64,000 bases of DNA. It comes from Agrostemma githago (taxonomy: Eukaryota > Streptophyta > Magnoliopsida > Caryophyllales > Caryophyllaceae). The stretch spans positions 34,109,577 through 34,173,576 of the forward strand of contig OY288254.1 in NCBI GenBank assembly GCA_958450325.1, read 5' to 3'. The notes below the pieces were generated by a model, which saw only the letters and a program-made list of their open reading frames with translations, searched no databases and had not been told where the DNA came from. Both the position numbers and the translations under genes were made by a program. This document shows, in pieces, positions 1 through 12,250 of the stretch (positions are counted from its first letter, which is position 1; each line of letters opens with the position of its first letter).

Positions 1-243
1 GGTTTAGTGACCTTGAATAAGGAAAAGGGTTTAGGGTTGGATTAGGCGGAGCCGCGTAGGGGGTACGCCTAATCCAACCCTAAACCCTTTTTCCGTCCCG
101 TCTTATGCAGTACCCTACTCTTAAGGTTCAGTGCCCCATCTTTGAATCACATCCACGACAGAGTTCACCAATGCCCTCTTAGATTCAGTTTCTTGCGGGT
201 TTAGTGACCTTGAATAAGGAAAAGGGTTTAGGGTTGGATTAGG
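1..243. repeat. Telomere-like hairpin and direct repeat block
   Basis: A 46-bp segment at 1-46 recurs exactly at 198-243. Its 3' half, which holds the motif AAAAGGGTTTAGGGTTGG, recurs inverted at 67-91, so 23-47 and 67-91 form a perfect 25-bp stem around a 19-bp loop. The core contains one TTTAGGG unit, the plant telomere repeat, but not in tandem, so this is not a telomere. The second direct copy runs straight into the GTACATAAC-rich sequence that starts the MULE-like territory. It may be the edge of an element; the left partner could lie outside the window. Confidence 0.75.
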
Positions 244-495
244 GTGTACATAACCCATCTTAAGTAGTACGCTGTACATTTTATGTTTTTGACTATTTAC
301 AGAAGAATGTTATAGGTTAATTTTGTTGTACGTTTAACAATTTACAAAGTACAGTATATAGGTCATTATGTAATGTACATATGTACATATCAGCTGTAGA
401 TAACCCATCTGAGAGTGATTATAAAAGCGTTGATGTTTATATAAATTCTTGTCATGGAGTAATGTTTACATCACTGACTGTTTACATACACACAG
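244..495. other. GTACAT-rich AT spacer downstream of ULP copy A
   Basis: No gene is visible. The stretch holds motifs such as TGTACATAACCCATCT that recur near 17.1, 17.5, 32.35, 33.85 and 40.6-40.8 kb in the same orientation. It may be a terminal or subterminal module of the MULE-like family. Confidence 0.5.
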
Positions 496-933
496 CTAAA
501 ATAGAATTTTATATTTTCTGTCAACTGTAAAATCCTTAACAAAGTTCTTATCCCACCTCATAAGATTTATGCATGTTTGACGACGAAAGTCATTGATGTC
601 ATTAAAATAATCTTTGTCTGTCCATTTCTCCTCGTCGTGTAATGCATTTATCCACTTCAAGACAAAAACACCACAATCAAATCCATTACTTTGTTGAGCT
701 GCATTTTTGACATACTCCATTGGATTTGTCGTCATTTTTTTGGAGATGTATTCATAGCCGGAGTAGTTTTGAATTATGATTGCGACATTTGTCATTATTT
801 TGTAGCAAATATCAATTCGTGCTTTGTTACCCTTCCTTTTATTTGAATCCAAGATGTAATTCTTTTTGTCTTCAAAATCACACACAATCAAAATCCAGTG
901 TGCTGATGTGTCAATATGAACTGGCATAAAGAT
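496..933 (-). CDS. Catalytic exon of Ulp1-like peptidase, copy A
   Basis: This is the last exon of copy A. It starts after an acceptor at 934-935 (TTTTTCAG) and ends at TAA 496-498. The C48 catalytic positions are all visible in order: His in SAHWILIVC, Asp in YILDSNKRK, and Gln and Cys in QQSNGFDCGVFVLKW. The domain is short and matches the C-terminal Ulp1 core. Unlike the matching exon of copy B it has no internal stop, so the domain itself is open even though upstream exons are broken. I list it separately because it is the best-preserved part of the gene. Confidence 0.8.
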   Translation of the reverse strand: MFMPVHIDTSAHWILIVCDFEDKKNYILDSNKRKGNKARIDICYKIMTNVAIIIQNYSGYEYISKKMTTNPMEYVKNAAQQSNGFDCGVFVLKWINALHDEEKWTDKDYFNDINDFRRQTCINLMRWDKNFVKDFTVDRKYKILF

Positions 934-969
934 CTGAAAAAGTATACATTTCACAGTTATTGTAATACA

Positions 970-1440
970 TATTTTCAACACATAGTAACTTATGTACATC
1001 AAAACAGACACTCCTATAACCATGTACAAATTCCAACATGTGCAACACATAATAACCTATGTACATCAAAACAGACACTGTTTTAACTAGGTACAAACTT
1101 TGAATATGTGCAAAACATAATAACTTATCTACATGAAAACAGACATTGTTTTAATTAATGTACAAATTTTAAACATGTGCTACAGACATTAACTTAACTA
1201 CATCAAAATAGACTGTGCTTTGACAACTTTTGCTACAGATATTAACTTATGTACATCAAAATAGACATTGTTTTAATTAATGTACAAATTTTGAACATGT
1301 GCAACAGACATTAATTTATCTACATCAAAGCAGACACTTCTATAACCACGTACAAATTTCAACATGTCAACACATATTAACTTAAGTACATCAAAACAGA
1401 CACTTCTATAACCATGTCCAAATTTCAACTGTGTTAATGC
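970..1440 (+). repeat. GTACATCAAAACAGAC minisatellite, intronic
   Basis: About seven diverged units of roughly 65-70 bp. Each has an AACATGTGCAACA-like half and a CTTATGTACATCAAAACAGAC half. They lie in the intron just upstream of the catalytic exon of copy A and are antisense to the gene. Confidence 0.85.
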
Positions 1441-2856
1441 TATAGGAGTATATAGATTAGATGGTTATACCTTTCTCAAGAATTTACCATCTTCAGGCAA
1501 GTATGATACAGTACAATATGGCGTTGTCAGAGAAGATAATATTTCTGGGTTTAATTCCTGTAACAAAGGATACACAATAGGTAAACAACTGTATGATTAT
1601 GTACCAAAAAAGTACTTAAGTACAGGAATTTTGACATATTTTACCCCTGATTTTGTAGGAATGAATATTATATCATTCCTCATGAATGTTCCATATATTC
1701 CACCTATATCGATTGCCTTTTAAAAGAACACTTGTTAGATTGATTTGGCAGCATTTGAATTTATAATATAACTGTAACATTTACCATATCATATAGTTGT
1801 TCATTTGGTAATAACAAGCATTGCATCGCCTTTCGGCTTACTTCCTCCATTGTGTTTCAATAACCTCTTCCCTGCAAGATAACATAGTACAAATAATCAA
1901 CAATTTTAAAATTAATTATGATGAAAGAATTAAAAAACATTGGACAGGATAGAATATATTACATGTTATATGATTTTAAAATGTTGTCATATGAGTCCTT
2001 CTTTTTCTCATTTGCCTTTCCTGCAAAGGCCTTCTTTGTTTCTTTTAAGAATTTTTGAATAATTTCTTCATCACTGAATATATTTTCCACATAGAGTTCC
2101 TCTGCCCTACTGAGAAAAGTTATAGAACAGTAAATGTTAATGATTTATGCTTTATGTGCAATATATGGTAGTCATATGATAGCATAGTGCAAGTCTATAA
2201 CATACAGAAGTTTCCTTGACATTTTTCTTGCATCTCTCAGAATAATATCTTTCATCTGATTCCTGGTGGAGGTTAGTATTTTGTGGCAATACCGCACCTT
2301 CATCATCCTTACATACTTATCATATGTAACATTGCTCTGAACATATACATCAATCAATAACATTTATATATGGAAATATAATCAAACATAAAATAGTATC
2401 AATGATATTTACCGGTTTGAACACTTGGTTAAAAGTATTTTTATTCCCATTGTATATTTCCATGAGCCTCATTGACAAAATACCATTGTCAATTTCCAAA
2501 TGACGACTAAAATCTGGAATAAATTCCACTATTTAATAGTCTGTCACTTGATTGGCCCATTTGATCTTATTCTCGAATTTTTCAGAGAAATAATTACACG
2601 TACTGCAAATATAACAAAGTATTCAACAAAGGTGACATAAATTTCAATGTAAAAAAAAGTAAAAACAATACATCAGTGTCCTCACATATTTATCTTTAGC
2701 TTCAGAACTGTCCAGTTGGCTGTCACGTTCTTTAGGATACCCAAAGTGAATTACTTCAAATGACTTTGTCATTGAGTTTAATTAGTAAAGAACAATAGAT
2801 GGTAATTCTGTTGTTCAGAAAAAGACCTTGAAGAAGATTGCACTATTAGTTTACAA

Positions 2857-2922
2857 AATGAATGAATGAATGAATGAATGAATGAATGAATGAATGAATG
2901 AATGAATGAATGAATGAATGAA
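2857..2922 (+). repeat. (AATG)n microsatellite
   Basis: About 16 near-perfect AATG units in the region of small exons of ULP copy A. The matching place in copy B (12251-12288) holds three AATG units followed by AATA units. Confidence 0.95.
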
Positions 2923-3369
2923 GGTCATAAGGAGTATCTATTTGTTTACCAATTGCACATCATCCAACTGCATTTCACTTGTAGGAATTTGAAATATTAA
3001 AGAAGTGTTTAGAAGAGATTCATGAGCAAAAATATATTTACACTGTTGACATTGTTAATGGAATATATAACATTACCACATATTTATCAAATGGAGACAT
3101 ATAAACACGCTTTACGGATGATGGAGATGATAGCTTTTCCAAATCATTCATCAATAATCCCCAAAGAGTTAAAATTGGTTCCTCAAGTTTAGTTTCAGAC
3201 TATGACATCATCAACATCTGCCTTCTTGAAATCTGAATGGTATCAAACTTAAAGAGAGGTTCACTGTAAAATTAAAAAGTATTTAGTGTATTAGTTTTGG
3301 TATAGCAATCACTCATATGAAACAATTTTAACTATGACTTTCAAACTATTAGCATTTAAACACATTTTA

Positions 3370-3535
3370 ACAGTGCTTTACTTATGTACATCTGTTGTAT
3401 GAGTTATATACAATAAGTTGTAACTTATCTACATCAAAACAGACGCTGGTCTAATAATGTGCAAATTTCACACATGTGCATCATATAGTATCTTTCGTAC
3501 ATCAAAACAGACAGTGCTTTAGCTATGTAAATTAG
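3370..3535 (+). repeat. Minisatellite units in intron of ULP copy A
   Basis: Two to three units of the GTACATCAAAACAGAC family lie just downstream (on the gene strand) of the donor at 3542-3543, in plus orientation as elsewhere. Confidence 0.75.
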
Positions 3536-4409
3536 TTGTTTACCTTGGAGACATATCTAATGTAAATGCATAGTCTGTCACATATTTCTCCTCGGCACTC
3601 AGATTGGTTAAAAAGCTGATGTTCCTTTGTATGAAAGGAGACTTAAAAATAGCTGGTATTGCTTGTTTCCTCTTGTATTGTACTTCAATTTCTTTTCCAT
3701 TCATTTCATCATCTTGCTGAGATGCATTCCTCACTATTTATGGAGTGACCAAGTTTTCAATAATATCTGGGCTCTTTCGAATGACATTTTTCACAGCACA
3801 AGGAGTTTCTAAGTTAACTTTTTCTACTGCATGTGCAGGAGTAGATTCCATGTTCTCCACAAACTCCACAAGCTTTTTATTGAACATTTGTTCAGTAGTA
3901 TCTTCCACATCTACATTCTTCATATCCACAATTGGCACACTCTTGTAATTGAACACTTGTTCATTTATGATGGGAGTTTTTTCTTTATCCACATTTTCCA
4001 CATCTTCATTTATCTGAGGTGTAACTTGAGGGTCAGAATACATGTCAAGGTTAATATCTTGGCTGAGTTGATAGCTCTCATCTGAGTTCAACAAACTGTA
4101 TCTGGGCATCATTGGGTCTCTCTCCTTCTTCTTCTCCTTCTTCATCTTTGGAACCTCATTCTTTTTGGCAGAAACAACTTCTTCTACTATCTGATCTAAA
4201 ATCTCTAATACGTGTGGAGTCAGTTCTTCAAGACCAAAGTCTGTATCTGAGAAGGTAGGGAAGTCCTTTTGACAAGTAGAAGGTATTTTGCCTTCTTCTT
4301 TTGTGTTGTCATCATTGACAACTTGTGATGCAATATTAGTAACATCCTTCCATTTATCTCCAGATTCTAAGCAGTAAAAGATGAAAAATAAATACTGTAT
4401 ATAAGTTAT

Positions 4410-4715
4410 AATTATACAACACATAGTAACTTATGTACATCAAAACAGACACTTTTTTAACCATGTATAAATTTCAATATGTGCAACACATAGTAAGTTA
4501 TCTACATCAAAACAGACACTGTTTTAACCATGTACCAATTTCAATATGTGCAACAAATAGTAACTTATATACGTCAGAACAGTCACTGTTTTAACCATGT
4601 ACAAATTCCAAAATGTGCAACACATAGTAACTTATGCAACAGATATCAACTTATGTACGTCAAAACATGTACAAATTCGAACATGTGCAACAGATAGAAA
4701 ATTAATTATAAAAAA
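4410..4715 (+). repeat. Minisatellite units in intron of ULP copy A
   Basis: About four units of the same family fill the intron between the exon starting at 4723 and the exon ending at 4366. Copy B has no such units at the matching intron (13760-13851), so the array was gained in A or lost in B. Confidence 0.8.
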
Positions 4716-5062
4716 AAATTACCATTCTCTTTTGACGGTTGTTCTCTTCTCGTTTCTGCAAGTTTGTTTATAAATTCATTTGCCAAATTTTCGAAGTCTA
4801 GTAGTGGTTTGCATTGGGGGGAGGCAACTTTTGCAACTTTTATCGCATCTTTCAACCCCCGAAAGACTTTGAGAATTTACAAGATTTGTTGATTAAATTT
4901 TGCACCCAGTTTATTTCTTCCTTTGGCTCATCATTCTCGTCTTTTACTTCCTCCTCCACTTTCACTAGCTTCTCTTTTTCCATTACAGAAGAAACATTTG
5001 CAGTACAAGTTTTAGAGTTATCCACCTTGTACCAATCAACCGGTTGTAATGGGATAACCAGA

Positions 5063-6057
5063 TGATGCGAGTTCATTTTGCAGCGTTGTTTTGATCAGTC
5101 CATATCTCGAGTTATACTTGGTGTTTCGTAGTCATTCAAAATGGAGGAGATAGATTTCGAGCTTATCTTTCCAATGACTATTCATGAAGGCTCATTGAAC
5201 AAGTATTGACAAAGTTATGGTCCGAACAAGACAGTTGTGCATGGGAATTTCTGATGCGAGTTCATTTTTTTGCAGCATTGTTTTGATCAGTCCATATCTC
5301 GAGTTATACTTGGAATTTCGTAGTCATTCAAAATGGAGGAGATAGATTTCGAGCTTATCTTTCCAATGACTATTCATGAAGGCTCATTGAACAAGTATTG
5401 ACAAAGTTATGGTACGAATAAGTCAGTTGTGCATAGGAAAGCACCGGGGTTAAAGAGGACGTTTGAAGCTGGTTGTGCACGTCCAAATGGCTCCTTATTA
5501 AGCTTTGTTATTAGCTCCTATTTTACATAGCTTTGTAATTAGCTCCTAGTTTACATAGCTTTGTTATTAGCTCCTAGTTTACATAGCTTTGTTATTAGCT
5601 CCTAGTTTACATAGCTTTGTTATTAGCTCCTAGTTCACATAGATGTAGCTTTGTTTTTGTCACCATGTAGCTTCGTTATTGTCACCCTAACCAGCCGGTT
5701 TAAGGGTCTTGTTGTAGGCTATATATAGCCATCTATTTGAATGAATAAGACATCCAATATTGAAATCAAAAACCTGAGTAAAGCTAAGCTTTCTTTTACG
5801 TCCTTGTTGCTTACAAGACAAAGTCTAGAGTTAGTCGCGTTACAAGCTCTAAACTCGCTACTTCAATCGCGTTGTTTGATTTAGCAACCGCTTTGTTGAA
5901 GTATAGGTCTACTTCACCTAGCATACTATCCTTGGTTACGGTTTATTCATCCTCAAACTAACCTTTTCAATCTGTTTTGGTTACTTTGTTTACATTCCAT
6001 TTTAGTATACTAATCATTCTTCACATTCTTGTTCAAAGTTCATTCCAAATCACATCA
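5063..6057 (+). repeat. 5' LTR of the short element
   Basis: 995 bp. It opens with a 189-bp block (5063-5251) repeated at once at 5252-5440. Five tandem 28-bp units with the core AGCTTTGTTATTAGCTCC follow at 5501-5640. It ends in CACATCA. Confidence 0.93.
5717..5731 (+). promoter_or_regulatory. Likely TATA box in the LTR
   Basis: GGCTATATATAGCC is a strong TATA motif about two thirds into the LTR and is itself a near-perfect palindrome. The same sequence occurs in the 3' LTR near 7385-7398. It probably marks the end of U3. Confidence 0.6.
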
Positions 6058-6061
6058 TTAG

Positions 6062-6073
6062 TGGTATCAGAGC
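6062..6073 (+). other. Primer binding site, initiator tRNA-Met
   Basis: TGGTATCAGAGC lies 4 bp after the 5' LTR. It is the standard complement of the 3' end of plant initiator tRNA-Met. Confidence 0.9.
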
Positions 6074-6244
6074 TACAACTCTTGATTTTTCTTAAAATCA
6101 AGACGGTCCAAGGAGTGTCAAAGCCAAGTTATTAGTTGAATTTTTGATTGCGATTGGAATTCAAAGGTTAAACTCGTACGGGTAGTTCGAGGGTTAATCG
6201 GTTTTGATTGTTTCGTGGTTCTTGTTGAAGTTCGATTTATTTTC

Positions 6245-6275
<31 letters not shown>

Positions 6276-6333
6276 GTTTACAAATTAGTACTGTTCACGT
6301 AGTACTATTCCAAAAAAAAACAAAAAAAAAAAA

Positions 6334-6790
6334 GATGGCTGGAATTTTCTCGTTTGAAAACACTTACGAGGAAAGTTTGGTGTTTGATCCAACGTTACCA
6401 CCTGTTTTTGACGAGTATCATCTTCAACCAAACAGGTTGTGCAAGAAGAAACAAATTCTGATCTTAGTCAAAACAAGCATGGAGAGTAAGGGGATTGAGC
6501 TTGTGGAATACTTTGAGAAGCAACAAAAGATACCTGGTCCATCCTTGTTCACAATAAGAAAAGTAGAGTTCACAAGCATTCAAAACAACACCTACTTGAA
6601 AAGGAGTCGAGCTTGGGGTCAAGCCGTGATACCAACGTTACCCACACTTATGTCTATTTGGAGTAAGGATGTGTTGATCCTAACAAATTTTGTATTTGAT
6701 CCAGGTGGGATACTTGTTACAAGAATTGAGGACAATTCTTTTTCAAAGAAGGAGAGTATGATGCGAGTTCATTTTGCAGCGTTGTTTTGA
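6334..6790 (+). CDS. Unrecognised ORF inside the short element
   Basis: An ORF that starts MAGIFSFENTYEES after two A-rich runs (one of nearly 30 A at 6245-6273) and runs into the first bases of the 3' LTR, where it stops. It gives about 151 residues. I recognise no gag knuckle, protease or polymerase motif. The initiator may lie upstream, but the upstream frame is only poly-lysine from the A run. It may be a relic of gag or captured sequence; whether it is translated is unknown. Confidence 0.35.
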
Positions 6791-7724
6791 TCAGTCCATA
6801 TCTCGAGTTATACTTGGAGTTTCGTAGTCATTCAAAATGGAGGAGATAGATTTCGAGCTTTTCTTTCCAATGACTATTCATGAAGGCTCATTGAACAAGT
6901 ATTGACAAAGTTATGGTCGGAACAAGACAGTTGTGCATGGGAATTTCTGATGCGAGTTCATTTTTGCAGCATTGTTTTGATCAGTCCATATCTCGAGTTA
7001 TACTTGGAATTTCGTAGTCATTCAAAATGGAGGAGATAGATTTCGGGCTTATCTTTCCAATGACTATTCATGAAGGCTCATTGAACAAGTATTGACAAAG
7101 TTATGGTCCGAACAAGACAGTTGTGCATGGGAAAGCACCGGGGTTAAAGAGGACGTTTGAAGCTGGTTGTGCACGTCCAAATGGCTCCTTATTTAATCTT
7201 TGTTATTAGCTCCTAGTTTACATAGCTTTGTTATTAGCTCCTAGTTTACATAGCTTTGTTATTAGCTCCTAGTTTACATAGCTTTGTTATTAGCTCCTAG
7301 TTCACATAGATGTAGCTTTGTTTTTGTCACCATGTAGCTTCGTTATTGTCACCCTAACCAGCCGGTTTAAGGGTCTTGTTGTAGGCTATATATAGCCATC
7401 TATTTGAATGAATAAGACATCCAATATTGAAATCAAAAACCTGAGTAAAGCTAAGCTTTCTTTTACGTCCTTGTTGCTTACAAGACAAAGTCTAGAGTTA
7501 GTCGAGTTACAAGCTCTAAACTCGCTACTTCAATCGCGTTGTTTGATTTAGCAACCGCTTTGTTGAAGTATAGGTCTACTTCACCTAGCATACTATCCTT
7601 GGTTACGGTTTATTCATCCTCAAACTAACCTTTTCAATCTGTTTTGGTTACTTTGTTTACATTCCATTTCAGTATACTAATCATTCTTCACATTCTTGTT
7701 CAAAGTTCATTCCAAATCACATCA
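6759..7724 (+). repeat. 3' LTR of the short element
   Basis: 966 bp. It has the same 189-bp duplication (6759-6947, then from 6948) but only four 28-bp units (about 7195-7306). The 29-bp length difference from the 5' LTR is therefore almost entirely one tandem unit. Confidence 0.93.
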
Positions 7725-8967
7725 CCAGACCATTACCAAATGTACCCGAATTTTTTGCTTCGTCCATTATTCTCTTTGAAATGGACTCTTGTGTCCAGAA
7801 CAACATTGTCGGGAAAGAACGAACAGGTGTGATATTTCTGTAACACATTCTTTGCAGATATATGAACACAAAGACCATTATAGGTCCACCAAAGCACTTG
7901 TTTCTCTCTGCTGTGTTCATCTTCCACAAATCAACGGCCTCAATGAAAGCATCAAGGCAAAATTTGCACCAATTAAAGGTAGGTACCAATGACAAGTCGA
8001 CTAAAGACATCAATATCTTTAAGCTTGGGGTTACAGAATAGCTACCCGCTATAAAAATAGAGCAAAGATAAACAATGAAGTTCCTCTTGAATTGATCCCC
8101 CCCCATCCGTCTGTGTTGTTAGCACATATTGTAACACATTGTTTGTTATCTAGGAACCTTTAAACTGTTCCTTGAACTCATCAACTAATTGATTATATTC
8201 AACATCCTTGTCATCATAGGATGCTAATACAATATCATTTGATCCCATAGGAAGCTCGGTTGCTATGTGTACATCCAAATTCGTAACCTGAAGTGTCCTA
8301 CCTTTATATGATGATGAATCAGGGTCAAAATTGGAAACAAGCCAATGACCAAGTTTGGCTGGGACTTCTCTTACATTTAGAAAAATTATATCCCCGAACC
8401 CCAATTCCTTAATATCTTCAATTTGCTTCTCTGACAGATTTCTTACAAATTTAAACAAACTTTCAAGGGACATCCTTGTGGTCAATGATGGGAGTTCATT
8501 CACTGCATGTAGAACCTTCTTCCTTCTATTTTTTGTAGGTTTTGTAGGCTTATTAATGACAGCTGTAAATTTGAGTGAGCAAAACCGATTTAAATGATAT
8601 GTATTGAGGGCATATGTAACAAGTTCAAGTTCTAAGAACAGATAATTAAAACAACAAATGTACATACCTACAATCGCATCTGAGAGTAAGTGTAATTGTG
8701 ATTTCGGTGTTTGAAAACTACAATCCTTAGAATCATCAGAATTATTCTTAGAATCATCAGGAGCATCCTTAGAATCATCCTTAGAATCATCGTTTACTTC
8801 TACCCGTCTCTTTTTACATGCAACTATACATAATTAACGAAAAATCAATATGCATCATTTACATTGAGAGTATGGGGTTCAATACGGAGTACTGTATAAG
8901 TTTATATACCTTCGATCTTATGAGCAGCTTCCCTCTTTGTTCTGCTTTTCTCCCGATTTGTTTTCAT

Positions 8968-10243
8968 CTTTTTTGTTAACCTAATTAACGTCAAATAAAA
9001 ATAAGAACAGAGATAACTGAGTACCTAATTTGCATAAGTTGAATAATCTGTCAGAAGAAATCGTTTTATACCAATCCACACGAACGCAGTAAAACCGTAT
9101 TTAAACCTAGATCGGAAGTAATTGCATACTGCTACTATTATTTTATACCAATCTTCAAAAAATCGTTTCAAAAAACAACAATATAACACACAGTACCGCA
9201 ATGTCGAAGGTAATCGGAAAAGATAAGCTAGAATAAACTTACAGAGATCGCTGAATTGTTGAAGATAATCCGGGGAAGATCTTAAGAGATCGCTTTCTTT
9301 TTTTTCTTTTTCTTTTGTGGCTATGAAGTAGGTCAGATACCAATTTTGAGTATTCTTTTTTGGGTTTTAATTAAATAATAAACGGGCTTCTTTTAAGATA
9401 CAGAGTACTATGTTCGAGTATTCGATATATAATGCTGTTATGTTCATTGAAAATAACACAGATTCTAAGTATATAAGATATTATATTTTGTACATAAGTG
9501 TACTGGAAAACATAAGAGATAAATACTTTTAGTGTACATAATATAGAATTTAGCGAACATAAATTAATTATTTAAATATCAAACTCTAGGTACATAAAAT
9601 ATTATATGTTGTACATAAGTTTATAGTAAAACATCACTACTTTAAGTGTACTTAACGTAGATTGTAGTGTACATAGCGATAGTTGAACACAATTGAATGG
9701 CTTGATAATCTTTAAACTAGATTTATGAAGTACGAGTACAAAATAAAGGCAAATATCATCCTTCAAAAAAATAAAATAAATAAAAAGGCAAATATCAAGC
9801 TTATTTAAACATTATACAAAAACATAAGACATGACTATTTTAACCATACTGCATACATAATACTTTAAATGTACTTTGTCAGTTCAACATAATACAAGTA
9901 GTTTAAATGTACATAACATAAACTTTAGCATACATAGGGATCAGTTCAACATAATTGGCTGCCTTGATGATCTTCAAACTAGATTTATGATGCACAAAAT
10001 AAGGCAAAGATCAACTTTACCGGTAAACACTCCTTCCACCAAACAACGTTTTGTATGCTTCTTGTGTGATGTTTACTATCTACAACACATATTTCGTGCA
10101 AGGTTATCTTAGAGATGTTCCTTGTACATATTTGTATTTTGATGCGTACATAACATATCCAATGATAAACAAATAATCCATTGATTGCCATTTTCATATT
10201 AATAGATCGTCTATTACAGTAATATAACTAATTCTACATACAA
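8968..10243. other. AT-rich spacer between the two ULP copies
   Basis: No gene is visible. It holds the presumed 5' region of ULP copy A, T-rich runs near 9297-9320, and many GTACATAA and GTGTACATA motifs from about 9430 on. It contains no clear minisatellite array. Confidence 0.5.
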
Positions 10244-10681
10244 TTAAAGTAAGATCTCATATTTTTCCTTAACACTGAAATTTGTCAAATAGTTCTTTTC
10301 CCACTTCAAAAGATCCAAGCATTTTTGATGCCTAAATTCTTTGATATTTCTAAAGTATGATTGATCTTTCCATTTCTTCTTGTCATGCAATGCCTTTATC
10401 CATTTCATAACAAAGACACCACAATCAAATTCATTGTTTTGCTTCGCCGCATTTCTAACCGATTCCACTTGAAATTTTCCCATTTCTTTGGAAATTTGTT
10501 CATAGCCAGGGTAGTTTTGTAAAATGTTTGAAACATTATACACTACTTTTTCAACTTGCTTTTTCCTTTTCATTTAATACTTCGTCTTGCATGAATCAAG
10601 GACGTAATTCCTTTTCTCTTCTAGATCACAGACAAGTAAAATCCAATGATCCGGATCTTCGGTGTGAATTGGAACAAAGAT
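10244..10681 (-). pseudogene. Catalytic exon of Ulp1-like peptidase, copy B, with a stop
   Basis: It begins after the acceptor TTTTCAG and ends at TAA 10244-10246. His (DPDHWILLVC), Asp (YVLDSC) and the Gln/Cys pair (KQNNEFDCGVFVMKW) are present. An in-frame TAA at 10574-10576 lies just after the catalytic Asp, where copy A reads through (SNKRKGNK). Confidence 0.8.
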
Positions 10682-12250
10682 CTGAAAATTTACACATTTC
10701 ACAGTCATAAACAGAGTTTTTTTATAGTTAATTATCGTCAACTTTTAATACTATAATCATTGGGTGTACCTTTCTCATAGATTTCGTATCATGAGGCATG
10801 TATGATACAGTACAGTAAGGAGTATCAAGAGAACGAGTTTTCTTTGGGTCTAATTCCTGAAACAAAAGATAAGCATCAAATAAACAACTTTAACCTTACA
10901 TACCGAAAATAAGTACACCAATTTGATATACTTACCCCTGTCTTTGTTGGAAAGAATACGACATCCTTCCTTCCTAATGTGATATAAATTCCATACAAAT
11001 CTATCGGCTATTAAAATGGAACTTGTTAGATTTATTTAGAAGCATTTGAATTTATAAGATTAAAACTTGTTAGACATTTTCTTACCATATCGAATAATTC
11101 CTCATCTGAAAATAACAATGCTTGCATATCTACGCGGCTTAAAAATATCCATTATGTTTGTATAACGATTTCACTGTAAAATAACACACAACGTGGGAGT
11201 AATAATCTTAAAATTAATTAATTATGATGAATGATTTCAAAAACAATGGAAAGGGTAGAATGTATTACCTATTATACGATCGTAGCATGGCATCGTATTC
11301 TTTTTGCTTGTCCTCTAATCCCTCTCCAGCAAAATTCTTTTTCGTTACTTTTTTCAAGAAATTTTGAACTATATGGGCATCGCTGTATTTTTTTGTTGTT
11401 AAATTTTCCACTTCGAAGCTGATAAAAGTCATAGAACAGAATATGACTTTGTAATCGAAACAATATATAATAAATTATGTATGTCAAATTATGACTTATC
11501 AACTGTAAGTTATCAGATACATACAACATTTTTTTTGCCTCCTTCAACACAGTATTCTTCAGCTCATTCTTGTCTGATGTTAGTATTTTGTGGCAATACG
11601 ACACCGTCATCATCTTTACGTAATCATCGTATGAAATGGTGGACTGCACATATACATAATCATTACACATGATAACATTTGTATATTGGAAAATAATAAG
11701 ATATAGATTTGTATCAGTGATAAATGTGTTGTGATTTTTAACTTACTGGTTTGAACTCATCGGCATAATTGTCTTTATTGCCTTTGTATGTTTCAATGAT
11801 TCTCATTGAAAGAATGCCATTGTTACTTTCCAAATCTTTAGAGAAATCTGGAATATATTCGATCAACTCATAGGTATCAAACTCATTCACCCATTCGAAT
11901 GTATGTTCGAAATGTTCCTTCAAATAACCATTCTTAAAATATAAACCAATTATTCAGGCCAGATAACATAAATTTTAATGTACAAAAGAGCACAGACTTA
12001 TATATAAATGCTTAAAATTTTAATGAACATAAAAACACAAAAATAGAATGTGTAATGTTAATGCCTAGAGTATGCTCACATATAACATTTTAGCTTCAAG
12101 ACCATAATCTTTGCTGTTAGTTCCTTCATGAAACCCAAAATGAATCATCTCAAATTTCTTCGAGATTGAGTTTGCACAGTAAACAACATAACCTGCTGAA
12201 TATCTATAGCAGAAAAGTGACTTGAAAAAAATCGCATTATTAGTTCTCAC

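Larger units (their letters stand above)
5063..7724 (+). mobile_element. Short non-autonomous LTR retrotransposon, complete, TSD CCAGA
   Basis: Complete 2662-bp element: 5' LTR 5063-6057, internal region 6058-6758, 3' LTR 6759-7724. The 5-bp target duplication CCAGA is at 5058-5062 and 7725-7729. Both LTRs begin TGATGCGAG and end CACATCA. The primer site TGGTATCAGAGC (6062-6073) fits initiator tRNA-Met. A purine tract AAAGAAGGAGAG precedes the 3' LTR. No gag, protease, integrase or reverse transcriptase is present, so it must have used enzymes of another element. It lies inside the long exon of ULP copy A, and copy B has the uninterrupted sequence at this point. The LTRs are nearly identical, which suggests a recent insertion. 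Confidence 0.95.
496..8967 (-). pseudogene. Ulp1-type (C48) protease gene of MULE type, copy A, disrupted
   Basis: This minus-strand multi-exon gene parallels copy B at 10244-15336. Readable exons: 8910-8967 (start MKTNREKSRTKR, basic), about 8669-8822 (acidic DDSK repeats), a long exon 4723-8562 split by a retrotransposon at 5063-7724, 3544-4366 (acidic linker), several small exons between 1.4 and 3.3 kb, and the catalytic exon 496-933. Introns use GT-AG ends. The long exon carries a plant mobile-element domain (HWLVSNFDPDS, then SLVDLSLVPTFNWCKF) seen upstream of Ulp1 domains in ULP-carrying MULEs. Disruptions: TAG at 8150-8152, a frameshift at the 8-C run 8097-8104, the LTR-element insertion, TAA at 3738-3740 and TAG at 3200-3202. 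A working Ulp1 would remove SUMO from proteins in the nucleus, but this copy cannot make a full protein. Exon limits of the small exons are estimates. Confidence 0.8.

Noticed and set aside
1..100. Possible telomere or interstitial telomeric array
   Set aside because: Only single TTTAGGG units occur, not tandem heptamers.
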